From the NCBI GenBank assembly GCA_947461335.1, contig CANHLB010000124.1:1-5816 (forward strand): DNA of 5,816 bases. The letters are read 5' to 3'. Positions 1 through 5,438 of the stretch are shown in pieces (the first letter of the stretch is position 1; every line of letters begins with the position of its first letter). Origin of the DNA: Burkholderiaceae bacterium. Its GTDB lineage: Bacteria; Pseudomonadota; Gammaproteobacteria; Burkholderiales; Burkholderiaceae. Position numbers and translations under genes: made by a program. The notes beneath the pieces were generated by a model. It ran no database searches. It saw only the letters and a list, made by a program, of their open reading frames with translations, and was not told the origin of the DNA.

Positions 1-597
1 CAATATCCTAGTGTTGAGGCATTAAACATCAGTGGTGGCGATATTAATGAAAAGTTAGTTTCCATGTTTAAAAGTAATTGGCAAAGAGCACAGTTACCTG
101 ATCAAGCGCTCGTTCGCCAAATTGACGCCTTGGCTAGTAAGCCACCAGCCAATGAGGGTGTGATGCTCTTGAACCCGCCTTATGGTGAGCGTTTGGTGAT
201 TAAGGGTGGTCGAGGTGGCAATACTAAGGATCGTGATGCTCGCGAGTCAAGCGATGCTGAGTATGATCCTGAGCCAGAAAATCGTTTTGAGTTCAATTTA
301 GAAACTGGTCGTCAAAGTGCTAAACGCTCTAGCCGCGAATCCTTGAAGAAGTTACAAGCTCAAGAGGAGCAGGACCCAAAATTTGTGGAGTTCTTGCGTC
401 AATTTGGCCAGCATCTTAAGGATGACTTTGGTGCTTGGAATGTTTTTGTATTAACTGCGGATATGGCTCTGCCAGGACAACTCAGAATTAAAGAATCTAA
501 GCGTACCCCTTTGTTTAACGGACCTCTCGAGTGCCGTTTATTTAAGTTTGAAATACATGCAAAGCGACCTGTAGCAAACACTTCCCCTGAGGAGTAA
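1..597 (+). CDS. RlmL-like THUMP-family class I SAM-dependent rRNA methyltransferase, C-terminal part (5' truncated)
   Basis: The reading frame is open from base 1, so the N-terminus, including any THUMP domain, lies upstream; 198 residues are visible before the TAA at 595-597. The visible part is the end of a Rossmann methyltransferase domain. A GGDIN segment (visible residues 12-16) fits the strand whose acidic residue binds the SAM ribose. NPPYGERL (58-65) is the (N/D)PP(Y/F) catalytic motif of N2-guanine and N6-adenine methyltransferases. The end (about 128-189, with FGAWNVFVLTAD and NGPLECRLFKFEI) resembles the end of the RlmL half of E. coli RlmKL, which methylates 23S rRNA G2445. The protein stops there, so it is a stand-alone RlmL-type enzyme without the fused RlmK domain. 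Residues about 66-126 form a highly charged insertion absent from E. coli RlmL. The exact target base is inferred. No terminator is visible after the gene. Confidence 0.88.
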   Translation, partial: QYPSVEALNISGGDINEKLVSMFKSNWQRAQLPDQALVRQIDALASKPPANEGVMLLNPPYGERLVIKGGRGGNTKDRDARESSDAEYDPEPENRFEFNLETGRQSAKRSSRESLKKLQAQEEQDPKFVEFLRQFGQHLKDDFGAWNVFVLTADMALPGQLRIKESKRTPLFNGPLECRLFKFEIHAKRPVANTSPEE

Positions 598-686
598 GTG
601 TTCTAGAATAAGAATGAATCAAGAGTTAAAGTAAGAAAAAGCAAGCAAAAGTAAGAGATCAAAAAAAGCATTGAGCGGAGAGTAAG
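593..686 (+). repeat. Four AGTAAG repeats in a purine-rich intergenic leader
   Basis: The hexamer AGTAAG occurs at 593-598 (overlapping the methyltransferase stop codon), 630-635, 650-655 and 681-686. The middle two lie within identical nine-base copies of AAAGTAAGA starting 20 bases apart (628 and 648). The spacer is strongly purine-rich on the plus strand: by hand count, 19 pyrimidines in 605-692. A TAGAAT hexamer at 604-609 resembles a -10 box but has no convincing -35 partner, so I do not call a promoter. The spacer has no hairpin-plus-T-tract terminator. Function is unknown; the repeats may simply reflect low-complexity purine-rich sequence. Confidence 0.4.
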
Positions 687-689
687 TAA

Positions 690-860
690 ATGGAATTCAA
701 AACCTATATGTGCCTGATTTGTGGATGGGTATATGACGAAGCTGCTGGTATACCTGATGAAGGCATTGCCCCAGGTACTCTTTGGAAAGATATTCCAATG
801 AATTGGGCCTGCCCAGAGTGTGGCGCTCGTAAAGAAGATTTTGAAATGATGGCGATTTAA
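690..860 (+). CDS. Rubredoxin
   Basis: This 56-residue protein matches the usual rubredoxin length of about 50-60 residues. It has both iron-binding knuckles: CLICGWVYD (cysteines 8 and 11) and CPECGARKEDFE (cysteines 41 and 44), the four ligands of one Fe(Cys)4 centre. It also has the aromatic residues and the G-I-A-P-G-T turn (25-30) typical of the family. Rubredoxin is a small soluble one-electron carrier in the cytoplasm; its partner here cannot be read from the sequence. The ATG at 690 is preceded by a purine-rich GGAG (677-680), with nine bases between, an acceptable ribosome binding site. hemL begins 13 bases after the stop on the same strand, which suggests co-transcription. Rubredoxin beside hemL is, as I recall, a recurring arrangement in betaproteobacteria. 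Identification is firm; the physiological role is not known. Confidence 0.96.
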   Translation: MEFKTYMCLICGWVYDEAAGIPDEGIAPGTLWKDIPMNWACPECGARKEDFEMMAI

Positions 861-862
861 TT

Positions 863-866
863 AGGA
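863..866 (+). promoter_or_regulatory. Ribosome binding site that fixes the GTG start of hemL
   Basis: AGGA lies seven bases before the GTG at 874. An in-frame TAG at 862-864 rules out any farther upstream start, and no ATG occurs in frame before the conserved N-terminal region, so the GTG is the supported start. The site falls in the 13-base gap after the rubredoxin stop, consistent with translation from a shared transcript. Confidence 0.7.
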
Positions 867-873
867 ATTCATT

Positions 874-2175
874 GTGGCAAATGTAGATCAAAACGAAGTT
901 TTATTCGAGCGAGCTCAAAAAACCATTCCTGGAGGTGTGAATTCTCCAGTACGGGCGTTTCGTCAAGTGGGTGGTACACCCCGCTTTATTTCTAGAGCGA
1001 AGGGCCCTTACTTTTGGGATGCCAACGATAAGCGTTATATCGATTTAATTATGTCTTGGGGTCCAATGATTGCAGGACATGCACATCCAGAAGTAGTGGA
1101 GGCAGTGCAAAGGGCAGCCGAAACCAGTTTTAGCTACGGCGCCCCTACTGAAGGTGAGATTGAGCTCGCTGAGCGCATCTGTGCACTGATGCCTAGCGTA
1201 GAGCAAGTGCGTATGGTCTCTAGTGGTACAGAAGCCACTATGAGTGCTTTGCGTTTAGCGCGTGGCTATACCGGTCGTGATTTGATTATTAAATTTGAGG
1301 GCTGCTATCACGGCCATGCCGATAGCCTTTTAGTAAAAGCAGGTTCAGGTTTATTGACCTTTGCCGACTCTACTAAAAATGCGCCATCTTCTGGCGGTGT
1401 TCCACAGGATTTAGTAAAGCACACACTCGTTTTGCCTTATAACGATGTTGCTGCTATTGAAGAGGTATTTACTAAGCAGGGTGATCAGGTTGCAGCAGTC
1501 ATCCTCGAGCCGATCGCCGGCAATATGAATTTGATCAAGCCTTCTAAAGCATTTTTAGCAGCGATACGTAATCTCACTAGTAAGCATGGCAGTGTATTGA
1601 TTTATGACGAAGTGATGACTGGCTTTAGGGTTGCCCTAGGCGGTGCGCAATCACTACAAGGTATTGTTCCTGATTTGACTTGTCTGGGTAAGGTGATGGG
1701 CGGCGGAATGCCTATGGCTGCTTTTGGCGGCAAGAAAGAAATCATGTCTAAGCTTGCGCCTTTGGGCAATGTTTATCAGGCTGGCACTTTATCTGGTAAT
1801 CCAGTCGCGGTAGCAGCAGGCTTAAAGAACCTGGAGATTATTTCTCGTGAGGGCTTTTATGAGTGCTTGAGTGGCCAAACAGAAAAACTCATGGCTGGCT
1901 TAAAACAGGCTGCAGATAAAGCGGGCATTCCTTTTGCAGTAGACAGTGTTGGCGGTATGTTTGGTTTTTACTTTGCCAGTGAAGTTCCAACATCTTATGA
2001 GGCTGTTACTAAAACCAACATTGAAGCCTTTAAGAAATTCTTCCATCTCATGTTAGATGAAGGAGTTTATCTTGCGCCTTCTGCTTATGAAGCAGGTTTT
2101 ACATCCATTGCGCATGACAATGAAGTGGTGAATGCCATCATTGCTGCAGCCCAGAGTTCGTTCAAAAAACTTTGA
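874..2175 (+). CDS. hemL: Glutamate-1-semialdehyde 2,1-aminomutase
   Basis: HemL is a cytoplasmic PLP enzyme of the class III aminotransferase fold. It converts glutamate-1-semialdehyde to 5-aminolevulinate, the last step of the C5 route to tetrapyrroles (heme). The 433-residue length is normal for the family. The N-terminus carries the signature [12 protein letters not shown] (18-29). Residues 116-121 (SSGTEA) and 144-150 (CYHGHAD) belong to the cofactor-binding region. D245 in [10 protein letters not shown] contacts the PLP pyridine nitrogen. K273 in [11 protein letters not shown] is the Schiff-base lysine, at the same number as in the well-studied cyanobacterial enzyme. The C-terminal region with [11 protein letters not shown] is also typical. 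Translation starts at GTG, supported by an AGGA site and an upstream in-frame stop. It sits 13 bases after the rubredoxin gene and converges with apaH. No frameshift or missing key residue is seen. Confidence 0.98.
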   Translation: MANVDQNEVLFERAQKTIPGGVNSPVRAFRQVGGTPRFISRAKGPYFWDANDKRYIDLIMSWGPMIAGHAHPEVVEAVQRAAETSFSYGAPTEGEIELAERICALMPSVEQVRMVSSGTEATMSALRLARGYTGRDLIIKFEGCYHGHADSLLVKAGSGLLTFADSTKNAPSSGGVPQDLVKHTLVLPYNDVAAIEEVFTKQGDQVAAVILEPIAGNMNLIKPSKAFLAAIRNLTSKHGSVLIYDEVMTGFRVALGGAQSLQGIVPDLTCLGKVMGGGMPMAAFGGKKEIMSKLAPLGNVYQAGTLSGNPVAVAAGLKNLEIISREGFYECLSGQTEKLMAGLKQAADKAGIPFAVDSVGGMFGFYFASEVPTSYEAVTKTNIEAFKKFFHLMLDEGVYLAPSAYEAGFTSIAHDNEVVNAIIAAAQSSFKKL

Positions 2176-2190
2176 GCTAGTCAATAGTTC

Positions 2191-3030
2191 TTACATTCGC
2201 AGTGGGTGGTCATAGCCAGCCACTTGGATGATCTCTAAGCCTTTAGAGTCTTTGTTAGTCTCAGAAACTTCCATGGCAGTTAGCTTGCCACCCCAGACGC
2301 AACCTGTATCTAAGCCAATCACATTGTCGTGGCGTAATAAGCCTAAGGTTGACCAATGACCAAAGTAAATCAGAGTGTCTGCCGTTTTGCGTTTAGGCGC
2401 TTTGAACCATGGAATGTAGCCTTTAGGGCCATTCTCCAAACCCTCTTTACTATCAAATTCCATTTGGCCGCTGGGGGTGCAAAAACGCATGCGTGTGAGG
2501 GTATTGGTAATCAGACGTAAGCGTTCATACCCTTTTAAAGAATTACTCCATTTATTAGGAGTATTGCCATACATATTCGCTAAGAAGTCTTTATAAGATT
2601 TGCCACGAAGGGCTTTTTCAACTTCTTGGGCGCATTCAATCGTTTGCTGTAAGTCCCACTGTGGGAGCACACCAGCGTGTACCGTTAATACTTTGCCATT
2701 GCTCAAAGCCATAGGTCTGTTGCGTATCCAGCCAATCAACTCTTTACGATCAGGCGCATTTAATATGGCACCAACCGTATCTAAGCCCTTAGTTTTCCGA
2801 AGGCCAGCATCAATGGCTAGAAGGTGTAAATCGTGGTTGCCCAAGATGCATTCAGCACGACCAGATTCTTGTAAAGATTTGAGTTGCCTTAAGGCGCCCA
2901 GTGAATCGGGGCCGCGATTAACCAAATCCCCTAAGAAAATCAATTTCGATTTCTTAGGCAGTTTTTTAAGGAGGGTTTTGAGTGAGGGCGCACATCCTTG
3001 CACGTCACCCACAGCGAAAATCTTGCTCAT
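2191..3030 (-). CDS. apaH: Symmetrical bis(5'-nucleosyl)-tetraphosphatase (Ap4A hydrolase)
   Basis: ApaH hydrolyses diadenosine tetraphosphate symmetrically to two ADP and, in other bacteria, also removes Np4N caps from RNA. It is a cytoplasmic metallophosphoesterase of the PPP superfamily. The 279 residues match the E. coli enzyme (280). Metal-binding motifs are in order: GDVQGC (8-13), GDLVNRGPDS (34-43), GNHDLHLL (64-71) and VHAGVLPQWDL (117-127). The C-terminal signatures FGHWSTLGL (223-231) and LDTGCVWGGKLTA (240-252) are characteristic of ApaH. The first motif has Q where many phosphoesterases have H. The ATG is fixed: an in-frame TAG lies three bases upstream and the first motif starts at residue 8. 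No normally spaced Shine-Dalgarno site is present. phrB ends 37 bases upstream on the same strand, so co-transcription is possible. Its 3' end faces hemL. Confidence 0.97.
   Translation of the reverse strand: MSKIFAVGDVQGCAPSLKTLLKKLPKKSKLIFLGDLVNRGPDSLGALRQLKSLQESGRAECILGNHDLHLLAIDAGLRKTKGLDTVGAILNAPDRKELIGWIRNRPMALSNGKVLTVHAGVLPQWDLQQTIECAQEVEKALRGKSYKDFLANMYGNTPNKWSNSLKGYERLRLITNTLTRMRFCTPSGQMEFDSKEGLENGPKGYIPWFKAPKRKTADTLIYFGHWSTLGLLRHDNVIGLDTGCVWGGKLTAMEVSETNKDSKGLEIIQVAGYDHPLRM
2201..2224. other. Imperfect hairpin at the hemL/apaH convergence
   Basis: AGTGGGTGG (2201-2209) can pair with CCAGCCACT (2216-2224) around a six-base loop, giving eight pairs and one central mismatch. It lies 25 bases past the hemL stop and inside the last codons of apaH. 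There is no T tract on either strand, so it is not a classical intrinsic terminator. It could act as a weak bidirectional pause or a 3'-end stabilising structure, or be chance within coding DNA. The 15 bases between the two stop codons hold no terminator. Confidence 0.25.
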
Positions 3031-3035
3031 ACCCT

Positions 3036-3041
3036 ATATTA
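3036..3041 (-). promoter_or_regulatory. Candidate -10 element directly upstream of apaH
   Basis: Read on the minus strand this is TAATAT, five matches to TATAAT, followed by only five bases before the apaH ATG. If used, transcription would start at or within the start codon, giving a leaderless message. No good -35 hexamer is visible at 16-18 bases. The same ten-base word containing this hexamer occurs before phrB. This is a candidate only; AGGG in the same word might instead be a very closely spaced ribosome site. Confidence 0.3.
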
Positions 3042-3067
3042 AAACGGAAAGGGTGATTAGATGAGAC

Positions 3068-4540
3068 TTAAGCAATCTTTTTGACTACGCTGTAGCGCAC
3101 GAGAGTTTTCTTGCGTGCTTCGTCATGGTCAACTACTGGCATTGGATAGTCACGACCAAGCACAATTCCAGCAGCCTCAAGCTCGATATGGCCCGCTTCC
3201 CATGGAGCATGGATCGACTTTTTAGAGAGTTTCTCAAGTACAGGCAAGTAGCGGCGGATAAATTTACCTTCTGTGTCAAATTTCTCAGATTGGGTGATGG
3301 GATTAAAGATGCGAAAGTAAGGCTGGGCATCACATCCTGAAGATGAGGCCCATTGCCAGCCACCATTATTAGATGACAGCTCAAAGTCATTGAGGTGTTC
3401 TGCAAAGTAGGCCTCACCCCAACGCCAGTCAATACCAAGATCTTTAGTCAGAAAGCTAGCCACTACCATGCGCAGGCGGTTATGCATATAGCCACTTTGA
3501 TTGAGCTGATGCATTGCTGCATCTACCAGGGGATAGCCTGTCTTGCCTTCGCACCAAGCAGCGAATAGTTTTTTAGCTTTAGCTCCACTCTCCCAAACAA
3601 TATTGTCATAGTCGGGTTTGAACGCAGCACCATCAGCAAGACGTGGATGATTGGCCAAAATCATGAAATAAAAATCTCGCCAGATTAATTCACTTAACCA
3701 AATCGTTGCGCCCATACTTCCTGCAAGCATACGGCGATGCGCTTCACGAACTAAGCCACGAATAGAGAGCATGCCAAAACGCAAATGGGTTGATAAGTAA
3801 CTGACCCCTTTAATGGCAGGAAAGTCTCTACCAATCTGGTATTGATCAATGCGGGAGAGAAAGTCTTCTAAGAAGGCTTGTCCACCCTCTGAGCCAGGCG
3901 GTAAGTAGGACTCGATGCCAGTAGCGCAAAAGCCCATGGACTTGAGAGAAGGAAAGGGCAGGTCTAATTTTTTGGGAATGGCTGCATATTGACCTGGTTT
4001 TGGTGAGCAGTCATAAGTAGCCAAATCTTTTTCTTGCAGTGTCTTGAGCCAATTATTTTTGTAGGGCGTGAAGATTGAGAAAACCGTATTAGAGTTGGTC
4101 AGAATTTCTTTTTTCTCAAAGATGACCTGATCTTTAAAGGTATTGAATTCAATTCCCAGTTTTTCTAGGGAAGCTTTGACGGCATCATCACGCGCAATCG
4201 CAGAGGGCTCATAGTCATGATTAGTAAAGACAGCGTCTACACCGAGCTCTTGTGCTATTTGTGGAATGCAATCAGTGGGCTTGCCAAAACGAATAATGAG
4301 GCCACCACCCTGAGCACGTAGTTCATCATCGATTTGTTTTAAGCCCTGCCAGATAAAGTCTACACGGCGATCATGCTTAAGGCCTTTGGCATCTAATTCA
4401 CCCTGAATGAGGGGTTTGAGAATATCCACATCAAAGATAAAAGACAGCCAAACCTGCCCACTCTCCTTAAGTGCGTAATGGAGAGCGGCGTTGTCATAGA
4501 GGCGGAGATCGCGGCGGAGCCAAACAAGCGCTTTTTGCAT
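3068..4540 (-). CDS. phrB: Deoxyribodipyrimidine photolyase (class I CPD photolyase)
   Basis: This enzyme uses light and reduced FAD to split cyclobutane pyrimidine dimers in DNA. The 490 residues are slightly more than E. coli PhrB (472). The N-terminal photolyase domain (about 1-170) opens with ALVWLRRDLRLYDNAAL (4-20) and would hold the antenna pigment. The C-terminal FAD domain includes SELIWRDFY (283-291, with E284 and W287 matching the dimer-binding E274 and W277 of E. coli), GKTGYPLVDAAM (332-343), MHNRLRM (352-358) and NNGGWQW (391-397). By hand alignment the electron-transfer tryptophans are W316, W372 and W395, and N391 matches the flavin-contacting N378. This intact set fits a CPD photolyase; a cryptochrome role cannot be formally excluded. 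The start fits because the family motif begins at residue 4. It lies upstream of apaH and divergent from the YdcF/ElyC gene. AGGGG ends only two bases before the ATG. Confidence 0.96.
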   Translation of the reverse strand: MQKALVWLRRDLRLYDNAALHYALKESGQVWLSFIFDVDILKPLIQGELDAKGLKHDRRVDFIWQGLKQIDDELRAQGGGLIIRFGKPTDCIPQIAQELGVDAVFTNHDYEPSAIARDDAVKASLEKLGIEFNTFKDQVIFEKKEILTNSNTVFSIFTPYKNNWLKTLQEKDLATYDCSPKPGQYAAIPKKLDLPFPSLKSMGFCATGIESYLPPGSEGGQAFLEDFLSRIDQYQIGRDFPAIKGVSYLSTHLRFGMLSIRGLVREAHRRMLAGSMGATIWLSELIWRDFYFMILANHPRLADGAAFKPDYDNIVWESGAKAKKLFAAWCEGKTGYPLVDAAMHQLNQSGYMHNRLRMVVASFLTKDLGIDWRWGEAYFAEHLNDFELSSNNGGWQWASSSGCDAQPYFRIFNPITQSEKFDTEGKFIRRYLPVLEKLSKKSIHAPWEAGHIELEAAGIVLGRDYPMPVVDHDEARKKTLVRYSVVKKIA

Positions 4541-4543
4541 AGC

Positions 4544-4556
4544 CCCTATATTAGGG
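4544..4556. promoter_or_regulatory. 13-base palindrome over the candidate -10 of phrB
   Basis: CCCTA-TAT-TAGGG is a perfect inverted repeat with a three-base centre, ending three bases from the phrB ATG. On the minus strand it contains TAATAT (4548-4553), a -10-like hexamer seven bases before the start codon, so the transcript would have a leader of about one base. An inverted repeat over a promoter is a common form of operator, but no cognate regulator is encoded in the window and a -35 box is not convincing. Its left ten bases are shared exactly with the region before apaH. Confidence 0.35.
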
Positions 4557-4615
4557 CCAATTGAGGGGAAGTGCTGGAGTAGTGAGGCCTAGACAGGTTA
4601 AGATCAATAGCAATA

Positions 4616-5416
4616 ATGGATACGATCTTTTTTATTCTCTCGAAGGTAGTGCAATTTTGTATAGAACCCTTAAATTGGGTGATAATTTTTGTCTTATTCA
4701 GCCTACTCTTCTTGGGCTTAAGAAAACCACTTTTATGTAAGAGGTTTTTGTTGCTAGCCTTACTTGATTTGCTGGTGCTTGGATGGCTTCCTGCTTCGGA
4801 AGTATTGATGAGGCCACTAGAGAACAGTATTTCAAAGACAGATTTGGCTAAGCTATCTGAAGGTGAGATTAGTGGAATCATTATTTTAGGTGGCGCAATC
4901 AGAGGCGGAGAGATTGAGTTAGATCGTGGTGAAGTATCTATTAGTTCTTCTGCGGAGAGGCTTACCAAGGCTTTAGAGTTCATTAGAAAATACCCTGATC
5001 TACCTTTCATCTTCAGTGGATTTTCTGGGCGTATTTCCCCAAAAGGGATGTCAGAGGCAGACGCTTTTAAGCAGCTTGTGCAAGAGCAGGGGCTTAACGA
5101 TAAAAATGGACATTATGAAAATCAGTCTCGTAATACCTATGAGAATGTGACTTTTATGAAGCCCATGATTCTGGAGATTGGGCAAGGCGCTCCATCAAAG
5201 CCCTGGCTTTTAATCACTTCAGCGAGCCATATGTACCGCTCTGTCAAAATTTTTCAGAAGCAAGGCGTAGCGGTCCTGCCTTTGCCCGTTGATTACCAAA
5301 CGGCTAATAGTCTTCAGTGGACCTCATTTGACTTGGTTGATGGCGCTGAAAACTGGAATACGCTGCTGCATGAGCTTATTGGCATTTTTGCCTATTGGAT
5401 TACGGGAAAAATCTAG
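4616..5416 (+). CDS. YdcF/ElyC family (DUF218) inner-membrane protein
   Basis: The 266-residue protein has two N-terminal hydrophobic stretches (about 18-35 and 44-59) followed by a soluble DUF218 domain, an arrangement close to E. coli ElyC (259 residues), an envelope biogenesis factor linked to peptidoglycan and lipid-carrier metabolism. Domain signatures in order are GIIILGGAIRGG (87-98), FIFSGFSGR (131-139), ENQSRNTYENV (168-178, the conserved acidic/SRNTYEN segment) and ITSASHMYRS (200-209). The ATG is the first start after an in-frame TGA at 4583-4585 and is needed for the full first hydrophobic stretch; no clear Shine-Dalgarno site precedes it. The gene diverges from phrB across 75 bases and lies 22 bases before yqgE, so both may share a transcript. 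Family membership is solid; the biochemical activity is not established, and ElyC orthology is inferred from layout. Confidence 0.9.
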   Translation: MDTIFFILSKVVQFCIEPLNWVIIFVLFSLLFLGLRKPLLCKRFLLLALLDLLVLGWLPASEVLMRPLENSISKTDLAKLSEGEISGIIILGGAIRGGEIELDRGEVSISSSAERLTKALEFIRKYPDLPFIFSGFSGRISPKGMSEADAFKQLVQEQGLNDKNGHYENQSRNTYENVTFMKPMILEIGQGAPSKPWLLITSASHMYRSVKIFQKQGVAVLPLPVDYQTANSLQWTSFDLVDGAENWNTLLHELIGIFAYWITGKI

Positions 5417-5424
5417 ATATTCTG

Positions 5425-5430
5425 TAAAAT
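5425..5430 (+). promoter_or_regulatory. Candidate -10 element directly upstream of yqgE
   Basis: TAAAAT matches TATAAT at five of six positions and is followed by eight bases before the yqgE ATG, so a transcript starting from it would have a leader of only about two bases. It lies in the 22-base gap after the YdcF/ElyC gene. No convincing -35 is found at normal spacing: TTGGAT at 5395-5400 is 24 bases away. Weak evidence. Confidence 0.25.
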
Positions 5431-5438
5431 AAACCTAT

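Noticed and set aside
399..581. Minus-strand open frame opposite the methyltransferase end
   Set aside because: It overlaps the conserved RlmL-like C-terminus on the plus strand and has no family features.
614..634. Six-codon mini-frame (MNQELK) in the spacer before rubredoxin, considered as a leader peptide
   Set aside because: No ribosome site, no run of regulatory codons and no attenuator hairpin accompany it; short frames like this are expected by chance.
697..891. Minus-strand open frame opposite rubredoxin
   Set aside because: The plus strand encodes a rubredoxin with all four cysteine ligands; the antisense frame is a shadow.
3031..3054. Inverted repeat ACCCT/AGGGT between apaH and phrB, considered as a terminator or operator
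   Set aside because: The arms are only five bases with a 14-base gap and no T tract follows, so chance is the simpler explanation.
2600..3064. Plus-strand open frame of 154 codons antisense to apaH
   Set aside because: It runs opposite a strongly supported gene with all family motifs, and its translation shows no recognisable domain; it is a shadow of apaH codon composition.
3125..3438. Two open frames inside phrB, one on each strand
   Set aside because: Both lie within the FAD-binding domain of phrB, whose frame is intact, and neither shows a recognisable protein.
4546..5010. Minus-strand open frame of 154 codons opposite the YdcF/ElyC gene
   Set aside because: The plus-strand frame has clear DUF218 motifs and membrane segments; the antisense translation is S/I/K-rich with no family signature.
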